From Galerina marginata (lineage: Eukaryota > Basidiomycota > Agaricomycetes > Agaricales > Galerinaceae): 64,000 bases of DNA. Made by a program: the position numbers and the translations under genes. Below the pieces are notes generated by a model. It was given only the letters and a program-made list of their open reading frames with translations, did no database searches and was not told where the DNA came from. Within the stretch, counting starts at the first letter, position 1. Every line of letters begins with the position of its first letter. The stretch is from positions 62,001-126,000 of the forward strand of contig JAECYW010000020.1 in assembly GCA_023014335.1 (NCBI GenBank). The letters are read 5' to 3'. Shown here piece by piece: positions 24,503 through 35,300 of the stretch.

Positions 24503-26831
24503 ATGGCCACCAACCCTCCGGCACCACCAGCTCTCGTCAGTGCACCAAGAATAACGACGTTGATTGCGTCTTTGCTTGTCGCGTTAAGTTCTGGAACGAA
24601 TTATGTGAGTTCTATCGGCCTTGTAATCCTGAGGATGTTCTATAGCTGACTATGTGCGCTGCTAGGTGTATTCAGGTGAGCAAACGGGCTGGTGGGATGT
24701 ACAGAGCACTGGTCTGAGATGTGGACGCATACGTTGAACCTGGTATCTGTGGTATCTCTCTTACTTTTCTGACGCCAGAGGAATGAATTGGTGTTGTTGT
24801 GCGGCATGATTTAACCTCTTGTTTCGGTCTCGTCCCAGTATCTTATGGCTTCTTGCTCAAAGACATGCCTTGACTTTTCTCAGAACATTGACTGACTGAA
24901 TCGAGTCGAAGGCTGATATTATTGTTTAGCGTATTCCCCTCAACTTGGTGCCAGACTTGGGATATCTCATACTCAATTAAACATCGTCGCGCTTGCGGGA
25001 AATGGTAAGTTTCCCTTATTCATCCTCACACAAGAAATTCATTACAATCTCCTCAGTCGGTGTCTACAGCAGTGGTCCAGTATGGGGAAGAATCGTTGAC
25101 ACTCGTGGCCCTCGAATACTTCTCGTCTGCGCATTTATTTTTCTATTGGGAGGGTACTCGGGCATACGATACCTTTACGACTCTGGCCTGTCTCCTGGAG
25201 TGAAGTCTTTGTCGACATTGGGCGTTTGCATACTTGTTGCATTCAGTTTCACAACGGGAGCTGGTGGAAATGGAGGTCTAGTTAGCTCTGTCAATTCAAC
25301 GGCAAAGTCGTTCCCTGACCAAGCGGTGCGTACAATTATTTACAAGTACATCTCATTAAAAATCTTATATCACCATAAGAGAGCGTCCACAACCGGTTTG
25401 GTTATTTCTGGTTTTGGCCTGTCCGCCTTCTTCTTCTCGAGCATCTCCCATCTATTTTTTGCAGGAAACACATCAGCTTTCTTGCTCGTTCTCGCTCTCG
25501 GTACCTCCTTCCCGATGATTATGGGCATTTTCCTAGTTCGACCAATACCACTGCCAGCTCAAGAAGGTTACGACATCGTGGAAGACGGCGAAGACGACCC
25601 TGAAGTCGCGACCTCTGCCCTTGCACATAACTCCAGCCACACACACCTCTTAGATCACGACTTTATCGAACCCCATCATCCCCATTATATCCATCATGTA
25701 GAAACGCGTCAAGAGGATGAAGACTCACAGATACGTGAGCCAGAAGATGTCGAACTTAGCCAGCAACAGCCGGAAAGCGATAGCCTGTTAAATTCATCCC
25801 GCAGGCCTCGCAGTTTGAGTCGAGGTCGTGCAATGGTACTCGATACTCTGCCAAATGTTCATGGAAAAAAACTTTTTCTCAGTAGCGATTTTTGGCTTCT
25901 TTTCAGCATTCTATCAATTCGTAAGTTATCGTTTATGCTCCTTCCACATTTTTACTAATCATATCTTATTTTCTGTAGTGAGTGGAACGGGCTTAATGTG
26001 TATGTCCTCAGGAGTTTGTCTATGATTTCCACTGAGGAACCGCCTCAGTTATCAATAACGTCGGATCTATGTCGCAAGCTCTTTATGCTCACCAATATCC
26101 CGAATTCGACGAGGTCGAAGCGTCTGGTTGGCAAGCCACGCAGGTATCTGCCATCAGCCTTATGAATTTCTCTGGGCGAATTTTCATAGGTAATTTCATT
26201 GATGCCAATTTTCGATTGCGGGTCATGCTCATGAAGCCATCCTGTAGGTTTGGTGTCTGACTTTGCGAAGAATAAATACGACATGCCACGCTCCTACTCT
26301 CTGGTCCTTGTCTCATTCTTCTTCTTCGTATCCCAAGTTGTTGCGTCCATGGAGGACCGGATTGAAAACTTATGGGTAGCGAGCTCGTTGCTGGGGCTTG
26401 CCCATGGAAGCGTCTTTTCTTTATTTCCAACTGTTTGTCTTGAGTGGTTCGGAATGCGTAAGCTTTTTCGGTTTGAATACTTATATATTCGTCAAGCTGA
26501 TTGACATAATTTATTAGCACACTTCTCGGAAAACTGGGGTTATCTATCCTTGTCGCCAATGATCGCCGGGAACGTCTTCGCTCTCGTTTTCGGGATGAAC
26601 CTCGACGCGCACGATAAATCCAAGCTTTCGTCTGGCAGTGGTACGGCGTCCGCACCTCAGTGTCTGCAAGGACTCGAGTGCTACGTTGCAACAATTTATT
26701 TAACGAGTAGCGCGACGTTTATGGCCATTTTGCTCAGTATCTGGGCTGGATACAGGGATCGACAGAAAATCGCAGCGTCTAAACGGACGAAGCTCGCAAA
26801 AAGGGACGAGACTTCTCGAGAAGCAGACTGA
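24503..26831 (+). CDS. Nodulin-like MFS transporter (Mch1/YMR155W-like)
   Basis: Starts MATNPPAPPALV at 24503. Early exons give an N-terminal helix, then AYSPQLGARLGISHTQLN, the hallmark start of the nodulin-like MFS group, followed by GPVWGRIVDTRGPR (MFS loop motif). The N-terminal half has six likely helices, a long acidic/His-rich central loop (about 25580-25830) and a second half with GWQATQVSAISLMNFSGRIF and GLVSDFAKNKYDM. It ends READ at 26831. A 10-nt exon (24666-24675) sits between introns and is needed to keep frame. Fungal relatives include the vacuolar monocarboxylate-transporter homologue Mch1 and YMR155W. The substrate is unknown, and the role here is inferred as a membrane carrier of organic solutes. 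Confidence 0.8.
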
Positions 26832-27608
26832 GCGATAATAGAGATGCATTCCCAGCTTCATATGTACCTGTAACTTGTTAGAATGTGGGCGGAAAACTTC
26901 TGAGGTATTTTCGGGCTTTGTCAGTTCCTATTAATAATATATGATAACGTACTTGTCGATAGACAGCTTGTCAAGCTTTACTTCGGGCTACGTATTACTG
27001 GATAATCCATACCCTCGTCCTGAATTTCGTTTGAGCCTTGCACAATTCAATGGATAGAATGAGAGGTTTGGTCAAGGTCTAGATCCGGTCTGGACTTTGA
27101 TGGGATAACAACCAGAAAGCAACATTTGCTACTGCAAGAGCTCTCATGATGGAAGGTCGTCGATCATCTTTGCTGCCGACCATCGCATATAAAACTCGGA
27201 TGTTTACTGGATAAAGTTTCAAGCTTCAGTCTTCTGAAGGTTCGTAGTCAATTGAATGGGTCATTCTACTGATTCTCAAGACACAACGACAGCTTTTTCG
27301 ATAATCAGATACCAGGTGCCGGTTTACTACTGCCTTGGAACTAACCCGGTTTGAACCGCTGGAGTCACCTAAGTATAGATTCGACGCCGAATGGACGGAT
27401 ATTTTTACGACATGAACCCTCATGAGCCATCTCAATGATAAGGTTCGTTTGGGAGGAACGACCCTGGAGCACATATATACCTTAAGGTGTCAACCCTCCA
27501 TGTCAAATTGTTTCGCTGGCCTCCAAAATCCGCTGCCCGGTGACGAGTGTTTTGTTGAAACCTCGCATAACCGCCTACTACGCCTTGGAGGATTCAAGGC
27601 AAGATTGA

Positions 27609-28963
27609 ATGCCTCTTCCTCCACAAAACCATCTTGCTTGGAAAAGTATGTCTTCTATACTTACGTCTGTTTGTTTCAATTCAAGTTGATTCCCCTGCAG
27701 TATCCATCACACTGGTTCATTTTCTATCTCTCAGTTCTACCGTCGTTCGAATAGGACATCGATTGCGAACCAGCCGTTCGTGGTGGGATGACTATGTCGT
27801 CGTGTTACCGTGGTCTCTCGATATGATATACGTCATTTCAATGTGGGCGAAATACAAGGATCACGGTGAGTGTCGTGTCCATGACTTCGCTGAAAATATT
27901 GACTCTCGGTTCAGATATCTCCTGGTATATCCCTGATCCTCCTGGATTCTTTTATTCGGCGTGGTTCGAATCCTTTCTATATTTCACAGAAATATGGTGT
28001 GTTATCCAAATAGTCATCCACACGTTTCTCAACCTCCACTAATCCTATGTCAGGTTTTCGCGCATTAGCCTGGCATTATCTGTGGCCAGAATATTTCTTC
28101 CTGGACATCGGTACAGGATATGGGCATTTATCTTTGTCGCTGTTCTCTTTTTACTCTACCTTGCCAGCCTCTTGATCGCAACGTTCGCTTGCTCTGGTTC
28201 CCCTTGGTGGAACCTTGACTTTTCTCACTGCGTAACCACAGCATCCGGAGCAGATATTGGATCCATTGTTGGCGTCACCAGTAAGTTATTGCCATTCGTC
28301 CGAATTAATTTATCTCAAAGTCATCGATGCCGTTTTCTTAATAGTCGATTTTGCCGCTGACGCTGTGCTTGTCGCGGCACCTCTTCTGATGTTCTGGAAG
28401 ATCGACCTTCCTCCAAGACAACGCACACTCGTTTTGGTCTTGTTTTCTTCCAGCATCATCACGATGATCGCATCTGCACTATACTGTATTGTTTGGTATG
28501 CTGCATCGCGATTCGGGCCTGATTCTCGATTGCTTTTTACAATGATGAGCCATCTCCAGGTCAGTTCCTTGTATACCTTCCATGTTTAGGCTAACGAAGC
28601 ACCATGACCTAGGCTACACTCTCCCTATTAGTTTGCAACTTGCTTGTGGTGACGATGCTCATATATCGCAAATTGCGTGGTAGCGAAGAAATTCTTCAAC
28701 GACGAGCGGCACGGCATCAAACTGACTCGGAAAAAGATACTACCCATGGACCCGAGAGGACGACGGAAGATCCTGGCAATTATACAACCACGGCGCCGTC
28801 TTACACAGTAATACCCATCACTTCTGCGTCTGACTCGTCTGGTCGCCAAACATCTATGCTTTCCAGCAGGCCATTCTCAAATGCGAGCGAGGCAATTGCT
28901 TCGTCACATTACAGCAACTCTTTTCTGACTGATTCACTAATACAAGAATCGGGTCGCTCGTGA
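27609..28963 (+). CDS. Fungal rhodopsin-fold integral membrane protein
   Basis: ATG at 27609 (MPLPPQNHLAWK). Introns at 27646-27700, about 27868-27912, about 27991-28052, about 28281-28345 and about 28560-28612 all join in phase. The protein is about 350 residues with seven likely membrane helices. It carries SRSWWDDYVVVLPW, matching the W-x-D-D-Y motif of the fungal rhodopsin domain family (integral membrane proteins of the PTH11-like fold). The C-terminal 100 residues are hydrophilic and Ser/Thr-rich, ending ESGRS, and are probably cytosolic. No retinal-binding lysine is evident, so despite the family name it is unlikely to be a photoreceptor. Ligand and signalling role are unknown. Confidence 0.78.
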
Positions 28964-29586
28964 ATTCATTCGAGCACCCATATACAACATGTTTAGGTAT
29001 TCAGCATTCGCATCGCCTGATAAAAGATGTTATGTTCCCATGCAATTTTACTGTAGTAATCTTCAGGACGCTCAACTTCATGGGACATGCATATGGGGAG
29101 CTAGAAGTAACTTGTTCATACTGTAACACACCTTATCATACATACTGACTGCCCACATGCGAATAAATTTGACACTGATTGATACTGTTGGACGTGCCGG
29201 TGAGTACATCTCAGTTCGCCCACATGTAGTAGAAAATTTTTCTTTACGGAATCCAAGCTTGATCCAAGCTAACTGCTATTTGGTCCTCCAAAAGTCATCA
29301 CGGTTCTTTCTCTGAGACTATGAACAAAAGCAGAAATCTCAATTGCATTACGACTGGCTCTCCAAAACAACGCCATAGACCGACATAGTGTGACACAAGA
29401 AGACGATGTCAAGAACTGAGTTTTCCTGACTCAAGTACTGGCTGTCAAACACCCAAATTTAGTCAGAGGCGCCCGTGGGGAGGCGGGACGGTCCAGAGGA
29501 CGAGACTACGATTCCGACTATTTTCGGGGATTCTGAAGAACTTTAACATTTTTTGTCGACGTGTCCACAACTGTAACTTAGAACCT
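28964..29586. other. 3' intergenic with first copy of a duplicated segment
   Basis: Lies between the stop of the rhodopsin-like gene and the stop of the convergent arginyl-tRNA synthetase gene. It holds the left copy of the ~200-bp direct repeat (29297-29500). No other feature is seen. Confidence 0.5.
29297..29500 (+). repeat. Left copy of ~200-bp direct repeat flanking RRS1
   Basis: Shares ordered blocks with 31955-32172: CACGGTTCTTT, GACTGGCTCT, CACAAGAA, CGATGTCAAGAAC, TTTCCTGACTCA, a TAGTCAGA block and GGGAGGCGGGAC, with similar spacing and orientation. Divergence between blocks is considerable. Confidence 0.65.
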
Positions 29587-31620
29587 TCACATCTTCTCCA
29601 AAGGCCTAATGCTCAACAACCGCATAGCAGCCGCCAACACCTCCCTCGCACATTCATAAAGCAACATCTTCGCTCTCGCCCTCTCCACATCCTCCTCGCC
29701 TCTAACAACCACACTATCCCACGCGACCGAAATCGCATGCGCCAACCTGAAAGCGTACGTTACGACCCCACTCGGCTCGTGCGTCTTGAGCGCGACTTTG
29801 ACGACGTCTGGGTAGGTTCCTAGGAGGAATGCGATCGTGCGTGCGGGTGGGTGTTGGGCGAGGGTGTGCGTGGGTATTTGGGATGCTGGGGGGAGCGGGA
29901 GGAGGTGTGGGTTTTTGCGCTTGATGGAGGCGAGTCGGGCGTGGGCGTATTGGAGGTAGGGTCCTGTGTCGCCTTCGAAGGAGAGCATGCGGTCCCAGCT
30001 GAAGGTGTAGTCGTTGATCCTGAGGAGCCGCGCAATCGGTTAGGAACGAAACCAGGAAGAGAAAGAGGATGCGAACGAACCGTTTAGCAGCCATATCTTG
30101 GATCTTAATACCCGTAATCCCGATCTCCAAACTCGTCGCTTCTGGATCCTCAACAGCCGCGTATTTATCCTCATTCTTCTTCATCTGTTCATGCATCACT
30201 TCACCAGCCTTTTTTATAATCTGGTCAAGGAACACCGCGGTGCCTTTACGGGTGCTCATTCCCTGGACCATCCCGTAATTGACGTGCAGGAGGTTCGGGG
30301 GAGCGGCCCAGGGGAAGCCCATGAGCTCGAGGACTTTGAAGAGTTGGGCGAGGTGGAAGTCTTGGGAGGCGCCGACGACGTAGATCATTTTGGAGAATGC
30401 GTATTGTTCGTAGCGTTGGATTGCTCCGCCGATATCGCGGGTTAGGTAGGTTGAAGTTCCGTCTGACGAGGAAGTAGGAATGAGCGATGGTTAGTTGAAG
30501 GTAGGAAATGGATAAACATAGCACACACCCGTCTTACGAACGATCGGCGCCTTGAGATGCCATTTATCCAGATCGACCTCCCTGGCTCCCTGGCGATCCG
30601 AGATCAAGCCCATATCCTCCAACTGCGCAAGGGCCCTATCCATCGTCTCCTGACTGACGTCGCTCTCGCCGGTATAGACATCAAACTTGATATTGAGCTG
30701 ATCATACGCCTCCTTGTACTTCTCCACGCTCGTCTCCCGCCACCCTCGCCATTTTCTGAGCACATCCTCGTCTCCGTCCTCCATTCGCTTGAACCACCGC
30801 GCTGCTTCGGTTTTGACCTCTGGATCGGTTTCGAGGTCTTTGGTGACTTTGACGTAGACGTTGTAGAGGTGCATGATCGGGTCTTTGTCGAACTCTGCTT
30901 GGGAGCCATATTTCTCGTAGCCGGTGGCGACCATACCGAACTGAGGTTGTCGATTGTAGTACTTAACGAGGAGCTGAGTGTATAAGGAGAAAGGCGTACC
31001 TGAGTTCCCCAATCACCAAGATAATTCATCGAGATAACCTCCCACCCACACGCCTTGTACAGGTTGGCGAGAAAAGCGCCAATAATGGTGCTGCGCAAAT
31101 GGCCGAGATGGAACTCTTTGACGATGTTAGGCGAGGAGAACTCGATGACGACCTTTTTGCCCTTCCCGGAATCGTTAGAACCGTACCTGGACTCGGACTG
31201 TCCGGAGGGTCCAATATGTGAGAGAGCATCCACTTGGTTCAGGACTTGGGAAATCATATTCGGAGTGTTAACCCGGAAATGAAGGAAGGATTTGTCGAAG
31301 ACGATAGACTCTATCCATTCGTCCGGCTCGAACTGCATAGAAGAAACTTGCTTGAGAGCAGAAATGCGCTACCCGGAAAGCGGACCTACGCCTTCGACGA
31401 CCTTTGCCGCTAGCTCTGCTACCTTCTCGGGCAGTCTGAACCGAGGTAGGGCGACGGTGAAATCTTCTCCTTTTTTCCCGTAGTCCACGCCGGCGAGGGC
31501 TTGTTCGAGAGACAGAGACAGGGTTTTCGAGAGGTGCTGGGCAATAGCTATTCTGAATGAATCCAATACTGCTAGCGATGAGTCCGTTCCAGGTAGAACC
31601 GGTATAGATGGAGACGACAT
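29587..31620 (-). CDS. RRS1: Arginyl-tRNA synthetase
   Basis: Class I aminoacyl-tRNA synthetase charging tRNA-Arg with arginine. It starts [11 protein letters not shown] at 31620. The first intron is only about 39 nt (near 31390-31350). The next exon has [20 protein letters not shown], containing the HIGH-type signature HLGH and the Rossmann core, then [10 protein letters not shown]. Later exons give [35 protein letters not shown], and [16 protein letters not shown], the KMSKS-loop region in the variant form usual for eukaryotic ArgRS. The C-terminal anticodon-binding (DALR) domain ends with the typical RPLEKM. The length, about 600 residues, fits the fungal cytosolic/mitochondrial enzyme. 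I see no targeting peptide in the N-terminus, so mitochondrial supply would need another start. Confidence 0.93.
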
Positions 31621-32335
31621 CAGAGCGAGAGATAGCTATGGTGGAAGAACAAGAGCGATAACACTGTGGCATAACCAGCTGTGTACGATTGTGGGCTCGG
31701 GCTCTTTGTAGTTGTGACTCGAATCGAAAGTTTGACATAGTTGTAACAATGGCAGCTAGCAAGGGAATTGCAGCGCATACGAGAACCAGAAACAAAAGGC
31801 CATCACAATCAGGGAGTTTAGTAAGACGACGAGAAAGCAACGAGGAAAGCACAAGCAGATAGCTCGTCGACTCGAGCGGCCACGCAAGTTAGCCTTGTGA
31901 CCGTCCGGTCTAAAAGAGGAAAGCAGGGTCATCGCAGATCAAAGTTCGCAGAAATGCTCACGGTTCTTTTCCTCCGTCCATCTCAAGGCCAAGCAAAAGC
32001 CTCAGTTACGTTACTGGCCGTGGTGACTGGCTCTTCAAGACATCGCCGTACCGACGTCGGAGTCATGGGCGTGGCACAAGAAACGATGTCAAGAACCAAC
32101 CTTTCCTGACTCACTCGGCCGTCAAATACCCACATATAGTCAGAAGCGCCGCGTCGGGAGGCGGGACCGCGTCGTAATTACCAATTTGGGTTTGGGCGCA
32201 TCAATTCCGCTTTCCAAGGTGAATCATGTCTGCAATTTACCAACACAGGAGTAAGGGTCGTGTGATGGCGGTCCGAAAGCATTTAAATAGAGCGCGTTTC
32301 GCCATCGATTTATCAAACAATCACCTCTTACAACA
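31621..32335. promoter_or_regulatory. Divergent intergenic promoter region, RRS1 / ankyrin gene
   Basis: About 715 bp separate the two divergent start codons. It contains the right copy of the direct repeat (31955-32172), ending 160 bp upstream of the ankyrin-gene ATG. A short ORF set at 31640-31860 on the minus strand is probably noise or 5' UTR. No specific operator was recognised. Confidence 0.4.
31955..32172 (+). repeat. Right copy of ~200-bp direct repeat flanking RRS1
   Basis: Partner of 29297-29500, same orientation, about 2.66 kb downstream. Best-preserved blocks are CGATGTCAAGAACC, TTTCCTGACTCA, CCGTCAAATACCCA, ATAGTCAGAAGCGCC and GGGAGGCGGGAC. It lies in the promoter of the ankyrin gene. 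Confidence 0.65.
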
Positions 32336-35300
32336 ATGCAACCAACACCTGAAATCGAAGCGTTCATCGCCCGTGTCGACGCGCTGCCTTCTGGTCCAGG
32401 AATCGCTCTGGATGCAGCTTTGCAGCCCTCAGTCGAGGACGAGGCCGAGTTGAGGAAGTTATTCGCGACAGATAAGAAGAATCCGCGTTTAGCAAACCCT
32501 CATGTCGGTCTTGTCGACGTGTTCGACGCACCGAGCACCATCAGGACCACCAGAGCCAGGATCGTCCAGGGAAAGGAAGATCTTTCGGCCAAGTATGTCA
32601 TGCCCCTCTCAGAGGACACCAGAAGGAAGGAAGGCGCGCCTTCTATCGTCGCCGATCTTGAAGAGTTCAAGAAGAACTGGTCTATTTTCACCGAGGGGTC
32701 GCTTTCTCAGCTGGTCGACTGGAACAACGTTGTTGCGGCTGGAGGCTCAGTTCTTGCTTGCTTGACTCCTCTTGACGAGGCAGACAAGGTGTCGAAGAGG
32801 GCCATCAGGAAATTCTATCATTCTAACGCGTACCCTACTTCGGACGTCGACCTTTTCTTATGGGGCTTGACCCCAGAACAGGTAAGAAGTTTGTTTCTAC
32901 TGCGAGCTTAATTTAACGCTTCGTATTGCCAGGCCGAAGTCAAGATCAAAGCGATCTATGAAGCGGTTCGCGACTCTGTCCCCTGGGACGTAACCTGCAT
33001 TCGCACCAAGCACACTGTTTCCATTCATTGTCAGTTTCTTTCCAAATTTCACTCCAATTATCAACTAATCTACTTCTCAAGCTCAATACCCATACCGTTC
33101 CGTGCAAATCGTTCTCCGCCTCTACCAATCCCCCGCTGAAATCCTTGCCGGATTCGACATCGACGCACCCTGCTGTGCCTATGACGGTGAGGATATTCTT
33201 GTTATCATAGAAGCCGGTATTCATCCGCGTTGAAGGCAATCGCGTCTGGGCGAATCCCCGCGCCGTCATAGCGATGATGCGCCAATGCAACACAGTCGAC
33301 ATGACGCGCCGCTCGCCGTCGTACGAAGTCAGGCTCGCGAAGTACTCCCGCAGGGCGTTCGAGGTCTACGTGCCCACGCTCCAGCGCGCTGAAGTCGATC
33401 CTACGATCTACGAGCGTTCCATCGCTCGGATGGAAGGTCTTGCGCGTCTTCTTGTTCTGGAGAAATTGACGGATGATAATCTGCGTAATGCGTTCCTGGA
33501 AGGAAGGCGCCAGCTCCGTGGACGCCCGAATGTTCTCAATCGGTATAATAAGAGGAGCGGTAAGAACTATAAAGGCGATCTTAAAGCTGAAACTGGCATG
33601 GGTGTGGAGATGAACGACTACGACGTCGCGTCGCTTCATATTCCGTATGGCCCTGGCTGGGATGCTCGGAGGATCGATAAGTTGGTTTATCAGACGGTAT
33701 GTTCCTTTTATTATGCTTTAACGTGTGTTCCTGATGCTCATGGTCTTGGATAGGATCTCGGAATGAATTGTAAGAAACAAGATCTCGATTTTCACTTTGT
33801 AAATTAATCTTTTTCTAGCTACTTTTAATCCGAAGAACAAGGGCCGTCGCTTGCATCGTCATCCTGCCTTCTTTGGTACGATCGAAGAATGTTTGGAGGA
33901 CTGTTGCGAGGTAACCCGATGTTTTGTGTCTACCTCGAGCCCTATTAACCTCCCATTAGAACTGTCCCAAACCAATTGACGACGATGAAAAGGCCCTCCA
34001 GAAAGAAGAAGACGAGAATTACGTCCGCGATCGTATTCAGTACGTCCTCTTCATTCCAAGCCACACCTCACTTAAAACCATCTACCCAGATTCATCGAGG
34101 AGAATCCCGGCCGGCAAAGTATGACCGGCAGCTTCAACCCAATCGACGTCGGCGAATGGAGCGAGCAAGTCTACATGAAACCCACCCAGCAGCTCTTCGC
34201 AGCCATCGCGGCGCACGATCGCGCGACGGTGCAGAAGCTCCTCGGTGAAGGCATCGACGTCAACCAGCGGGACCACGTCGGGCGCACCTCTCTGCACGTC
34301 GCGATTTTCTCCAAGGCGGGGGAGATTGCTTGTGATCTCATCGATGGTGGTGCGAGAATTAGCGCGAGGCTTGTGGATGGGAGGAGTCCTTTGCACCTTG
34401 CGGCGCAGTTTGACCTCGTTGCGGTGGTTGGCAAGTTGTTTGAGAAGAATGCGAAGAACGTTGTTGAGGCTGAGAAGGATGGAAAGGGAGAGGAGGATAA
34501 GATGGACTCGCAGGGTGCAGCTGTTGAGCGGCCTTCGTCTGAAGATGATTGGAGCTCGCATGATGATGAGGATGTTGAGATGTCTGACGCTGATGATGAA
34601 GATGACGAGGATGAAGACGCGGACGGCGAGGACGACGAAGACGACGATAAGCCCAAGACCAAGAAGGACGAGGCTGCAGCTGCAAAAGACGACACTGAAC
34701 CCGGCGACATCCCCGAGGAAGAAGACGACCAACCCGACATCATCGAGATCGACGCCCTAGACTGGGATTTCGGCTTCTCCGCTCTCTCTTACGCCGTTCT
34801 CTTCGCCTCTCTGCCAACCCTCGACGCCCTCCTGCGTGCTAAACCAGACATCACCCTCGTCACCAAGCCCGCCCAACCGCAGGGCAGCCGACTCCATCCT
34901 TTGACCCTCACCATCCTCAGGGAAGACCAAGACGAGGCGTGCAAGATCGCCGAACGGCTGATCCAAGCCGGCGCGTCGTCCTCGACTGCGGATGAGTACA
35001 TGCGGACTATCCTGCACGCTGCGGTGTTCAATGGGCGGACGAAGCTTGTTGAGACGCTGCTCCGGTGCGATCCGAATGCGAAGACTGTCCTTGACTTCCC
35101 GGCTATTCAAGGTCAAAATGTTGTCTTTCCCATTGTTACGGCGATTAATAAGAAGCATTATGGGCTTGTTGCGCTGCTTCTTGCCAATGAAGCCAAGTTG
35201 ATCTTTGACGAAAAGGATATCACTCGTGCACAGGAAGCTTCGTAAGTTTTTCATTGTTATCCAGCCCTTAGCTTGTGTCGCTTAAATTCGGATAGGACTC

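Noticed and set aside
31268..31852. 194-codon minus-strand ORF over the RRS1 start
   Set aside because: It runs in a different frame through the first exon of arginyl-tRNA synthetase and has no domain.
34171..34743. Long Ser-rich minus-strand ORF
   Set aside because: It is the antisense of the Asp/Glu-rich insert of the ankyrin gene. GAC/GAG repeats read as Ser/Leu on the other strand.
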